Shown here: positions 52,940 through 60,792 of the stretch, piece after piece
Layout: each line of letters starts with the position of its first letter
Numbering within the stretch: position 1 is the stretch's first letter
NCBI GenBank assembly: GCA_036563805.1
Contig: DATCLS010000049.1
Location: 62,001 to 126,000, forward strand
Direction of reading: 5' to 3'
DNA from: DATCLS01 sp036563805
GTDB taxonomy: Bacteria; Actinomycetota; Acidimicrobiia; Acidimicrobiales; VFJN01
DNA: 64,000 nucleotides
Notes under the pieces: generated by a model
The model's database searches: none
The model's input: only the letters and a program-made list of their open reading frames with translations
Told to the model about the DNA's origin: nothing
Position numbers and translations under genes: made by a program

Positions 52940-54105
52940 CCGACGGGCAGGCCGAGGTCGCGAGCGATGATCAAGCGCTGGATCTCGCTGGTCCCTTCGC
53001 CGATCTCCAGGATCTTGGCGTCGCGGTACTGCCGCGCCACCGGGGTCTCGTCGATGAAGCCGTACCCGCCGAAGATCTGGGTGGCCATGCGGGTGGCGGT
53101 GACCGCCGACTCGGTGGCGTACAGCTTGGCCATGGCCGCGGCGCGGGCGAACGGTCGGCCGGTGTCGCGCAACCAGGCCGCCTGGTAGGTGAGCAGGCGG
53201 GCCGTCTCGGCCATGACGGCCAGGTCGGAGCAGGCGAAGGCGACCGCCTGGTTGGCGCCGATCGGCCGGCCGAACGCCTGGCGGTCGTTGGCGTGGCGCA
53301 CCGACTCCTCGAGGCAGCACTGGATGACGCCCACGGCCAGGGCGGCGATGGCGATGCGCCCCTCGTCGAGGATCTGAAGGAACTGGGCGAAGCCCCGCCC
53401 CCGCTCCCCCAGCAGGTGGTCGGCGGGCACCCGGCAGTTGCTGAACGTCAGCCCGTGGGTGTCGGAGGCGTGCCAGCCCATCTTCCGGTAGGGCGGCTGG
53501 ACCGTCAGGCCCGGGGTGCCGGCCGGCACGACGATCGTCGAGATCTCGTTGCCGCCGGCCAAGCCCGCCGGCCCGCCAGTGCGGGCCGTGATCGTGACCA
53601 GCGACGTGATCTCGGTGCCCGAGTTGGTGATGAACGCCTTCTCGCCGTCGATGACCCATTCGCCGGCGTCCTCGTCGAGGACGGCGGTGGTGCGGGTGCC
53701 GCCGGCGTCGCTGCCGGCGTCGGGCTCGGTCAGGCCGAAGGCGCCGAGCGCCCGGCCGGCGCACAGATCGGGCAGCCAGCGCTGGCGCTGCTCCTCGGTG
53801 CCGAACCGGTAGATGGGGTTGGCGCCCAGCCCCACGCCCGCCTCGAGCGTGATGGCCACCGACTGGTCGACCCGCGCCAGCTCCTCGATCGCCACGCACA
53901 GCGTGGTGAGGTCGGCCCCGCCCCCGCCGTACTCCTCGGGGAACGGGATGCCGAACAGGCCCAGCTCGCCCATCTGGCGGATGGTGTCGACCGGGAACGT
54001 GTGCGTGGCGTCCCACTCGGCCGCATGGGGCGCGATCTCGCCCTCGGCGAAGTCTCGCACGACCTTGCGGAGCGCCTCCTGCTCCTCGGTCAGCTCGACG
54101 TGCAC
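52936..54105 (-). CDS. Acyl-CoA dehydrogenase
   Basis: 389 residues from GTG 54105. N-terminal helical domain LTEEQEALRKVVRDFAEGEI; FAD/substrate segments FGLTEPDAGSDAGG and WVIDGEKAFITNSG; C-terminal ATRMATQIFGGYGF and KILEIGEGTSEIQRLIIAR, whose Glu in IGEGTSE is the usual catalytic base. FadE25 (Rv3274c)-like in family and in its location near LCP and carboxylase genes. Leads the operon ACD-LCP-rmlACBD through a GTGA overlap. TACGAT lies 6 bases before the GTG. Confidence 0.92.
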   Translation of the reverse strand: MHVELTEEQEALRKVVRDFAEGEIAPHAAEWDATHTFPVDTIRQMGELGLFGIPFPEEYGGGGADLTTLCVAIEELARVDQSVAITLEAGVGLGANPIYRFGTEEQRQRWLPDLCAGRALGAFGLTEPDAGSDAGGTRTTAVLDEDAGEWVIDGEKAFITNSGTEITSLVTITARTGGPAGLAGGNEISTIVVPAGTPGLTVQPPYRKMGWHASDTHGLTFSNCRVPADHLLGERGRGFAQFLQILDEGRIAIAALAVGVIQCCLEESVRHANDRQAFGRPIGANQAVAFACSDLAVMAETARLLTYQAAWLRDTGRPFARAAAMAKLYATESAVTATRMATQIFGGYGFIDETPVARQYRDAKILEIGEGTSEIQRLIIARDLGLPVG

Positions 54106-54111
54106 GGCCGA

Positions 54112-54192
54112 ATCGTACGGCCGCACGACCGTCGTTACCCATCGGGCGCGGCGACCGTAGTGGTTTCGAAACATCCCCGCCGGCCCTACTGT
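54112..54192. promoter_or_regulatory. Divergent leaderless promoters for acyl-CoA dehydrogenase operon and pabB
   Basis: Reverse strand: TACGAT (54112-54117), 6 bases before GTG 54105. Forward strand: TACTGT (54187-54192), 8 bases before GTG 54201. Neither gene has a Shine-Dalgarno. The 69 bases between the boxes would hold both -35 regions. Confidence 0.55.
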
Positions 54193-54200
54193 GCGCGTGA

Positions 54201-55238
54201 GTGATCGACACCTCACCGCCGCTGGCGGTGGTCGGCGGGCGGCTCCTCACCGGCCTGGTCGACGTCACCTCCGACCTCACCGCCCTCGACGGGCGGGGCG
54301 TCTGGGCGGTCGTGCTCCCGTTCGAGGGACCGCCGATGTGCGCCCGGTTCGCCGAGGTCCGGCCCGCTCGGCCGTGGCCGGGGCCGCCCTGGCGGGGGCC
54401 CGACCGGGGGGCGTGGACCAGCTCGCTCGACGGCGCCGGCTACCGGGCCGGGGTGGCGGACATCCGCGAGGCCATCGCCGCCGGTGACGTCTACCAGGTG
54501 AACCTCACCCGCCGGCTCTCGGCGCCGCTCCCGCCGGGGGCCGACATCGCCGCTCTGGGCGCGGCCCTGGGACGGGGCAACCCGGCCCCCTACGCGGCGG
54601 TGGTCCGCATCCCCCGGGCCGGCTGCCACGTCGCCTCGGCGTCGCCCGAGCGGTTCCTGCGCCGGGACGGCGATGTCGTGACGTCCTCGCCGATCAAGGG
54701 CACCGCCGCCGACCCGTCGGGTTTCCTGCCCAAGGACCGGGCCGAGAACGTGATGATCGTCGACCTGGTCCGCAACGACTTGGGCCGGGTGTGCGAGTTC
54801 GGCTCGGTCGCCGTGCCGGCCCTGTGCGCGGTCGAGGCCCACCCCGGGCTCGTCCACCTGGTGTCGACGGTGACCGGGCGTCTGCGGCCCGGGGCCGGCT
54901 GGGCCGAGCTGATCGAGGCGACGTTCCCGCCCGGGTCGGTCACGGGGGCCCCCAAGCTGGCGGCCCTCGACCACATCGCCCGGCTCGAGCCGGTGCCCCG
55001 GGGCGTCTACTGCGGGGCGGTCGGCTGGGTCGACGCCGACCGCCGGCAGGGCGACCTGAACGTCGCCATCCGCACGTTCTGGGTCGAGGACGGCCAGCTG
55101 CACCTGGGCTCCGGCGGCGGCATCACCTGGGACTCGACGCCGGAGGGCGAGTGGGCCGAGGCCGAGCTCAAGGCCCGGCGGCTGCTGGCCGTCGCCTCCG
55201 GCGTCCCGGTCGAGCCGGTCGGCCCGGCCGCCCGCTGA
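54201..55238 (+). CDS. pabB: Aminodeoxychorismate synthase component I
   Basis: 345 residues from GTG 54201, a chorismate-binding enzyme. DVYQVNLTRRL, SASPERFLRR, SSPIKGT, DRAENVMIVDLVRNDLGRVC, TFPPGSVTGAPKL and GGGITWDSTPEGEWAE are conserved. PIKGT contains the Lys (K166) that distinguishes PabB from TrpE (PIAGT). The N-terminal domain is short. It needs an amidotransferase partner (PabA), not seen here; pabC lies 1.4 kb downstream. Confidence 0.92.
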   Translation: MIDTSPPLAVVGGRLLTGLVDVTSDLTALDGRGVWAVVLPFEGPPMCARFAEVRPARPWPGPPWRGPDRGAWTSSLDGAGYRAGVADIREAIAAGDVYQVNLTRRLSAPLPPGADIAALGAALGRGNPAPYAAVVRIPRAGCHVASASPERFLRRDGDVVTSSPIKGTAADPSGFLPKDRAENVMIVDLVRNDLGRVCEFGSVAVPALCAVEAHPGLVHLVSTVTGRLRPGAGWAELIEATFPPGSVTGAPKLAALDHIARLEPVPRGVYCGAVGWVDADRRQGDLNVAIRTFWVEDGQLHLGSGGGITWDSTPEGEWAEAELKARRLLAVASGVPVEPVGPAAR

Positions 55239-55311
55239 GGGCGGCGGGCGGCGACACGGGCGCGCCGGCCGTCGGCTCGTGGCGCCCGCCGTCAGCCTGC
55301 GGCGCCGGCCG

Positions 55312-56595
55312 TCAGCTGACGGCGGGCCTGTAGGCCACCACCCGGCCGTCCTGGGTGCCCACGAGCAGGCGGCCGCCGCTGACCGCCGGCGCCCCCGTGA
55401 TGCGGCTGCCGGTCGACGCCGACCACAGCGCCGGGCAGGTGGCCGCCCCGCACCCGGCCGCAGCGAAGGCCCGGACCGAGCCGTCGGCGGCGCCCGTGAA
55501 CACGACCCCGGCGGCCACCGCCGGCTGGGCGGTCAGGGCGTCGCCCCCGTCCCCCGTCCACAACGGCTCGCAGGTGCCGGCCCCACAGCCGTCGGCGGGC
55601 AGCACGACCAGGTCTCCGTCGGCGGTGGGCACGAACAGGTGATCGCCGGCCAGGGCCGGCTCGGCGTTCACGGGGGCGCCGGCCGCCGCCGTCCACCGGA
55701 CGGCGCCCGTGGCGGCGTCGACGGCGTACACCGTGCCCGCCGTGGTGGCCACGTACAGGGTCTCCTCGTCGGGGCCCAGCACCGGGGAGGTGGCGGAGGT
55801 GCCGTCGAGCGGCGTCGCCCAGGCCGGGCACGGCACGAACGGCGTGCTGCCCGAGTAGCAGCTCGCCGGCCGCTCGTAGGTGTACATGCGCACGCCGTTG
55901 CCGGTGCGCGGCGGATCGCCCGGCTCGAGCAGCGACACCCCGCTGTGGTAGACGCCGCGGTCGCCGGCCGTCGCCGGGACGCGGGTGATGGAGTCGCCGA
56001 ACGATCCGGCCTGCATGACGCCCTCCCACCGCGAGGACGGGACGTCGAGGTCGCCCTGCACGGCCAGGAACACGACGACCGGCCCGCCGGAGCCGAAGCC
56101 CACCGACGACTGCACGAGCCGTGCGCCCCGCACGCTGTCGACCAGGCCGCCGTCCAGCGTGCGGGCCGTCTCGCCGGTGGCGGCGTCGAGCGACCGGGCC
56201 TGCCAGTCGCCGCCGAGGTTGCCGTAGCCGTAGCCGACGAACACCTCGCCGTCCTGCCACACGGGGTCGCTCATCTCGCCGGGCACCGGCAGCGCCGGGT
56301 CGAACTGCCACCGCCCGGCGCCGCTCGCCACCTCCAGCGTGTGGAGCACGGTGCCCGCCCGGACGTGGATCCCGGACGGCGACACGATCGGCGTCCCCGC
56401 CGGCTCGTCGCCCAGGTCGACCGTCCAGTCCTCGGCCAGCGCCGGGACGGAGTCGACCGTGATCCGCTCCTCGAACGGATCGTGGCCCTGCCGGTCCGGA
56501 CCCTGGCCGGGTGCCGGCCAGCACCCCGCCAACGCCAGGGCCAGCGCTCCGACCGCCAACGCGGTCGCCGCCTTCGGTGTGCGCGTGCGCCTCAT
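55312..56595 (-). CDS. PQQ-like beta-propeller lipoprotein
   Basis: 427 residues from ATG 56595, with GAGGGGG about 8 bases upstream. Lipoprotein signal peptide with lipobox LALAGC. The rest is repeated propeller blades ending in phrases such as TLYVATTAGTVYAVDAATGA, VNAEPALAGDHLFVPTADGD and VVFTGAADGSVRAF. Several Cys pairs (CGAGTC, CGAATC) may form disulfides. Likely a cell-surface binding or scaffold protein; no catalytic role is visible. TACGCT upstream suggests a promoter with a leader of about 30 bases. Confidence 0.85.
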   Translation of the reverse strand: MRRTRTPKAATALAVGALALALAGCWPAPGQGPDRQGHDPFEERITVDSVPALAEDWTVDLGDEPAGTPIVSPSGIHVRAGTVLHTLEVASGAGRWQFDPALPVPGEMSDPVWQDGEVFVGYGYGNLGGDWQARSLDAATGETARTLDGGLVDSVRGARLVQSSVGFGSGGPVVVFLAVQGDLDVPSSRWEGVMQAGSFGDSITRVPATAGDRGVYHSGVSLLEPGDPPRTGNGVRMYTYERPASCYSGSTPFVPCPAWATPLDGTSATSPVLGPDEETLYVATTAGTVYAVDAATGAVRWTAAAGAPVNAEPALAGDHLFVPTADGDLVVLPADGCGAGTCEPLWTGDGGDALTAQPAVAAGVVFTGAADGSVRAFAAAGCGAATCPALWSASTGSRITGAPAVSGGRLLVGTQDGRVVAYRPAVS

Positions 56596-56669
56596 GGGCT
56601 CGCCCCCTCGGTAGCCCCCCACCGGTACCGGTCAGCGTAGTGGCCCGTCCTCCGCCAGAATCGTCGCCC

Positions 56670-57551
56670 ATGGCCGAGGGACACGGGGTCGAGACGGGCG
56701 GGGCCGGGGCGCGCCCGGCGGGCGGGGCGGTGTGGATCGACGGTGAAGTGGTGCCGCCCGGCGAGGCCCGGGTCTCGGTGTTCGACCACGGGTTCACGGT
56801 CGGCGACGGCGTGTTCGAGACGCTGAAGGTGATCGGGGGTCGGCCGTTCGCCGTCCGCCGGCACCTGGAGCGGCTGGGCCGGTCGGCCGTCGGGCTCGGG
56901 CTCGACGTGCCGCTCGGCGAGGCCAAGCTGCGGGCGGCCATCGACGAGGTGATCGCCGCGGCGGGGCCGGCGACCGGCCGCCTGCGCATCACGCTCACCG
57001 CCGGGCCGGCGCCGCTCGGCTCGGGCCGGGGCGAGGCGCCGCCCACGCTGGTCATCGCGGCCGGGCCCCAGGAGCCGTGGCCGCCCGACACGGCCGCGGT
57101 CACGGTCCCCTGGCCCCGCAACGAGCGCTCTGCCATCGCCGGGCTGAAGACGACCTCGTACGCCGAGAACGTGGTGGCGCTGGCCGAGGCCCGCAAGGTC
57201 GGTGCCACCGAGGCGATCCTGCCCAACACGGCCGGGAATCTGTGCGAGGGGACCGGGTCGAACGTGTTCGTGGTGCTCGACGGGCGGCTGCTCACGCCCC
57301 CGCTGCTGTCCGGTTGCCTGGCCGGGGTGACCCGGGCCCTGGTGCTCGAGTTGCTGGACGACGCGGACGAGGAGGACGTCCCCATGGCGGCGCTGGCCGA
57401 GGCCGGCGAGGTGCTGCTCACGTCGTCGACCCGCGACGTGCAGCCGCTGCGGGCGCTCGACGGCCGTCCGCTGCCCGGCGCCGAGGGGCCGGTGGCCCGG
57501 CGGGCGGCGGCCGCGCTGGCCGACCTCCAGGCCCGCGACCTCGACCCCTGA
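56670..57551 (+). CDS. pabC: Class IV aminotransferase fold protein, probable aminodeoxychorismate lyase
   Basis: 293 residues from ATG 56670. A PLP fold-type IV enzyme: SVFDHGFTVGDGVFETLKVI, RRHLERLGRSAVGLGL, PLP-Lys region AGLKTTSYAENVVALAEARK, ILPNTAGNLCEGTGSNVFVV and LLTSSTRDVQPL. Branched-chain aminotransferase and D-amino-acid transaminase are alternatives; proximity to pabB favours 4-amino-4-deoxychorismate lyase for folate. Confidence 0.87.
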   Translation: MAEGHGVETGGAGARPAGGAVWIDGEVVPPGEARVSVFDHGFTVGDGVFETLKVIGGRPFAVRRHLERLGRSAVGLGLDVPLGEAKLRAAIDEVIAAAGPATGRLRITLTAGPAPLGSGRGEAPPTLVIAAGPQEPWPPDTAAVTVPWPRNERSAIAGLKTTSYAENVVALAEARKVGATEAILPNTAGNLCEGTGSNVFVVLDGRLLTPPLLSGCLAGVTRALVLELLDDADEEDVPMAALAEAGEVLLTSSTRDVQPLRALDGRPLPGAEGPVARRAAAALADLQARDLDP

Positions 57552-57596
57552 GGCCCCGCCGCGGCCCGGCCTGGGGCACGGCCGCGCCGGGCAGCG

Positions 57597-58466
57597 CTAC
57601 CGGGGCGCGGGGCGGAGGTGGACGACGTCGCCGACGGCCAACGTCCGCCGGCCGCCCTCGAGCGTCTCGACCACCAGGTGGCCCTCGCCGGTCACGTCGA
57701 CGGCCGTGCCCTCCACGTCGTCGGGCCCCAGGTCGACGCGGACCCGGCGGCCCAGCGTGGCCGAGCGGCGCCGCCACTCGGCCAGCACGGCCTCGGCCGA
57801 CCGGTCGCGCACCAGGCCGCCGTAGTGGTCCTCGAGCCGGCGCAGGAACACCACCAGCAGGTCGTCCCGGGCCACGTCGGCCCCCAGCCAGTTGAGGGCG
57901 GTGGCGGTGTCGGCCAGCTCGTGCACGGCGACGTCGTCCTCGGGCCGGGGCCACGCCACGTTCACGCCGGCGCCGACCACGACCGGCAGCCGCTCGTAGG
58001 GCGCCGGGGCCCGGTAGCCGGCCGACATCGACGACCCGGCGGGCCAGTCGGCCTCGGCCAGGATCCCGGCCAGCTTGCGGTCGTCGACCACCAGGTCGTT
58101 GGGCCACTTGAGCCCGACGTCGACGCCGGCCAGCTCGCGCACCGCTCCGGCCAGGGCCACGCCCACCGCCATCGTGACCGCCCCGGCCACGTCGGCCGGC
58201 GGCCGGAGCAGCACCGAGACGAGCAGCGAGGCGCCCGGCGGGGCCACCCACGTGCGCGTCCGCCGGCCCCGGCCCGCGGTCTGGTGGTCGGCCACGACGA
58301 CGATGCCCTCGCGGGCGCCGTTGCGGGCCTCGTCCAGGACATCTGCGTTGGTCGAGCCCGTCTCGGGCACCCACCGGACGTCCGCGAAGCGGGTCCCCGC
58401 CAGCCGGGCGCGCAGCCCGCTTCCGTCTCCTGCGTCCGGGGCGCCACTGGCACGGTAACCCGACAT
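57597..58466 (-). CDS. birA: Biotin-[acetyl-CoA-carboxylase] ligase
   Basis: 289 residues if ATG 58466 is the start (ATG 58478 adds four). WVPETGSTNADVLDEARNGA, the biotinyl-AMP loop GRGRRTRTWVAPPGASL, KWPNDLVVDDRKLAGIL and VGAGVNVAWP are the ligase core; the C-terminal SH3-like domain follows. No N-terminal DNA-binding domain, so it does not act as a bio-operon repressor. It biotinylates the carboxyl carrier encoded divergently next to it. TATGTT 7 bases before ATG 58466 supports that start. Confidence 0.92.
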   Translation of the reverse strand: MSGYRASGAPDAGDGSGLRARLAGTRFADVRWVPETGSTNADVLDEARNGAREGIVVVADHQTAGRGRRTRTWVAPPGASLLVSVLLRPPADVAGAVTMAVGVALAGAVRELAGVDVGLKWPNDLVVDDRKLAGILAEADWPAGSSMSAGYRAPAPYERLPVVVGAGVNVAWPRPEDDVAVHELADTATALNWLGADVARDDLLVVFLRRLEDHYGGLVRDRSAEAVLAEWRRRSATLGRRVRVDLGPDDVEGTAVDVTGEGHLVVETLEGGRRTLAVGDVVHLRPAPR

Positions 58467-58483
58467 GCCCGTAAACATAAGGC
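58467..58483. promoter_or_regulatory. 17-base divergent promoter overlap between birA and the carboxylase gene
   Basis: The reverse-strand TATGTT (58474-58479) for birA lies over the forward-strand TAAACA (58472-58477) that is 6 bases before GTG 58484. Two polymerases could not occupy both at once. The forward box is a weak match (last base A). Confidence 0.45.
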
Positions 58484-60283
58484 GTGCTCTCGAAGATCTT
58501 GATCGCCAACCGGGGCGAGATCGCGGTGCGCGTGATCCGGGCGTGCCGCGAGCTCGGCATCACGTCGGTCGCGGTGTACTCCGACGTCGACCGCGACAGC
58601 CTCCACGTCCGCCTGGCCGACGAGGCCTACGCGCTGGGCGGCCAGACCGCGGCCGAGAGCTACCTCGACACGGCGAAGATCCTCGACGTCATCGAGCGGT
58701 GCGGCGCCGACGGCGTCCACCCCGGCTACGGGTTCTTCAGCGAGAACACCGACTTCGCCCGGGCCATCACGGCCAAGGGCGTGACGTTCATCGGGCCCCC
58801 GCCCGAGGCGATCGAGATCATGGGCGACAAGGTCTCGTCCCGGCGGGCGGCCCAGGAGGCCGGCGTCGCCGGGGTCCCGGGCACGACCGACTTCCTGACC
58901 AGCGCCGACGAGGTGATCGCGTTCGGCGAGGAGCACGGCTGGCCGGTGGCCATCAAGGCCGCTTACGGCGGCGGCGGGCGGGGCATGCGGGTCGTGCCCT
59001 CGGCCGACGAGGCGGCCGCCGCGCTGGAGGCGGCCCAGTCCGAGGCGCTCAAGGGCTTCGGCCGCAGCGAGTGCTACGTCGAGCGCTACCTGACCTGGCC
59101 ACGCCACGTCGAGATGCAGGTGTTCGCCGACACGCACGGCAACGCCGTGTGGGTGGGCGAGCGCGACTGCTCGGCCCAGCGGCGGCACCAGAAGCTGATC
59201 GAGGAGAGCCCGGCCCCGCTGTTCCCCGACGAGGTCCGCCAGGCCATGGGCGAGGCGGCCGTCCGGGTGACCAAGGCCTGCGGCTACGTGAACGCCGGCA
59301 CCGTCGAGTTCCTGTACCAGGACGGCGAGTTCTACTTCCTCGAGATGAACACCCGGCTCCAGGTCGAGCACCCGGTGACCGAGCTGGTGACCGGCATCGA
59401 CCTGGTGGCCGAGCAGATCCGGGTGGCCTCCGGCGAACCGCTGTCGTTCTCGCAGGAGGACATCGTCCGCCGGGGCCACGCCATCGAGGTGCGGGTCAAC
59501 GCCGAGGACCCGGCCGGCGGCGCCTTCATCCCCTCCCCCGGCCCCATCCGGCGGCTCCGGGTGCCCCAGGGCTTCGGCGTGCGCTGGGACGGCGGCTACG
59601 AGGCCGGCGACGAGGTCAGCCAGTTCTACGACAACCTGATCGGCAAGCTGATCGTCTGGGGCGCCGACCGCGAGACCGCCATCAACCGCGCCATCCGGGC
59701 CCTCGACGAGTTCGAGATCACCGGCGTGGCCACCACGCTCCCGGCCGACCTGGCCATCCTCCGCCACGAGGACTTCCGGGCCGGGAAGCACTCGACCAAG
59801 TGGGTCGAGGAGCGGCTCGACCTGAGCGCCACCGCCGGGGCCTCCGCCGTGCCGGCCAGCGCCGGCGACCCGGGCGGGAACGGTGACGGCACGGCCCCCG
59901 AGGCCAAGGTCCGACGCGACGTCGATGTCGAGGTGAACGGCCGCAAGTTCTCGGTGGCGCTGTGGATCCCCGAGTCGCAGGTCACGGCGACCGCCGAGGC
60001 TGGCACCGGCGCCCGGGTCGCCACCCGGCGCCGCCGCGCCGCGGCCGCCGCCACCGCCGGGGCGGGCAGCGGCGAGGTCACGGTGCCCATGCAGGGCACG
60101 ATCGTGAAGGTCCTGGTGTCGCCGGGCGACACCGTCGAGGTCGGCCAGACCGTGTGCGTCCTCGAGGCGATGAAGATGGAGAACAACATCACCGCCGAGA
60201 AGGCCGGCACGATCTCCGAGGTGCGCGTCGAGGCCGGCCAGAGCGTCGGCTCGGGCGACGTGGTCGCCGTCATCGCCGACTGA
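58484..60283 (+). CDS. accA3: Acyl-CoA carboxylase biotin-containing subunit (AccA3-like)
   Basis: 599 residues. Biotin carboxylase 1-445: ILIANRGEIAVRVIRACREL, HPGYGFFSEN, ATP-grasp AAYGGGGRGMRVV, FLEMNTRLQVEHPVTE. After a linker and basic Ala-rich hinge comes BCCP (about 525-599) with EAMKMEN, biotinyl Lys K564. In actinobacteria such fused subunits serve acetyl- and propionyl-CoA carboxylases with separate AccD partners, none of which is in this window. Opposite to birA with almost no gap. Confidence 0.95.
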   Translation: MLSKILIANRGEIAVRVIRACRELGITSVAVYSDVDRDSLHVRLADEAYALGGQTAAESYLDTAKILDVIERCGADGVHPGYGFFSENTDFARAITAKGVTFIGPPPEAIEIMGDKVSSRRAAQEAGVAGVPGTTDFLTSADEVIAFGEEHGWPVAIKAAYGGGGRGMRVVPSADEAAAALEAAQSEALKGFGRSECYVERYLTWPRHVEMQVFADTHGNAVWVGERDCSAQRRHQKLIEESPAPLFPDEVRQAMGEAAVRVTKACGYVNAGTVEFLYQDGEFYFLEMNTRLQVEHPVTELVTGIDLVAEQIRVASGEPLSFSQEDIVRRGHAIEVRVNAEDPAGGAFIPSPGPIRRLRVPQGFGVRWDGGYEAGDEVSQFYDNLIGKLIVWGADRETAINRAIRALDEFEITGVATTLPADLAILRHEDFRAGKHSTKWVEERLDLSATAGASAVPASAGDPGGNGDGTAPEAKVRRDVDVEVNGRKFSVALWIPESQVTATAEAGTGARVATRRRRAAAAATAGAGSGEVTVPMQGTIVKVLVSPGDTVEVGQTVCVLEAMKMENNITAEKAGTISEVRVEAGQSVGSGDVVAVIAD

Positions 60284-60287
60284 GCCG

Positions 60288-60342
60288 CCGGTCACGCACC
60301 CGATCGTCGGCCGCCCGTTCGTCGGCCGCGCCCCGTGACCGG
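60288..60342. terminator. Possible hairpin after the carboxylase gene
   Basis: CCGGTCACG (60288-60296) and its complement (60334-60342) enclose a 37-base loop containing two copies of TCGTCGGCCG. It lies between convergent genes. Long loop, so weak. Confidence 0.35.
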
Positions 60343-60398
60343 CGCGCCGGGGTCGGCCCGGCCGGCGGCCCGGGCGGGCGCCCGGCCCGGCAGACCCG

Positions 60399-60779
60399 TC
60401 AGGCCCGGACGGCGGCGGCCAGCGCGCCGACCGCCACCGCGAGGTTGACCACGACGTGGACCGGGTGCGGGCGCGTGTCGACCCGCCCGAAGCAGCCGCA
60501 GGTGCCGATCGGCGTGCCCGCCCGCAGCGCCAGCGTCACGAACGCCGCGAACCCCAGGTAGCTGGCCGCCACCAGGGCGGCGAACACCGGCCCGCCGACG
60601 ACGAGGGTGCCGGCGCCGATCACCGCCTCGGCGGCGGCGCCGGCCCGCACGAGGACCGGGGACGACGGCCAGCCGAGCGCGGCCAGGGCGCCGGCGGTGC
60701 GGCTCGGGTCGGCCACCTTGGCCGCGCCGGCCACGAGGAGGAGCACGGCGCCGGCCCAGAGGACGGCGGTCGCCACCAC
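60399..60779 (-). CDS. MauE/DoxX-like membrane protein
   Basis: 126 residues, GTG 60779, four membrane helices. AGAAKVADPSRTAGALAALG and GTPIGTCGCFGR are characteristic of MauE-type proteins, whose Cys pair sits in a loop on the membrane and is linked to disulfide chemistry or methylamine utilisation. 13 bases after the LpdA-like flavoprotein gene, so co-transcribed; a redox relay between them is a guess. Confidence 0.8.
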   Translation of the reverse strand: MVATAVLWAGAVLLLVAGAAKVADPSRTAGALAALGWPSSPVLVRAGAAAEAVIGAGTLVVGGPVFAALVAASYLGFAAFVTLALRAGTPIGTCGCFGRVDTRPHPVHVVVNLAVAVGALAAAVRA

Positions 60780-60792
60780 GGTCGGGCGCCGG

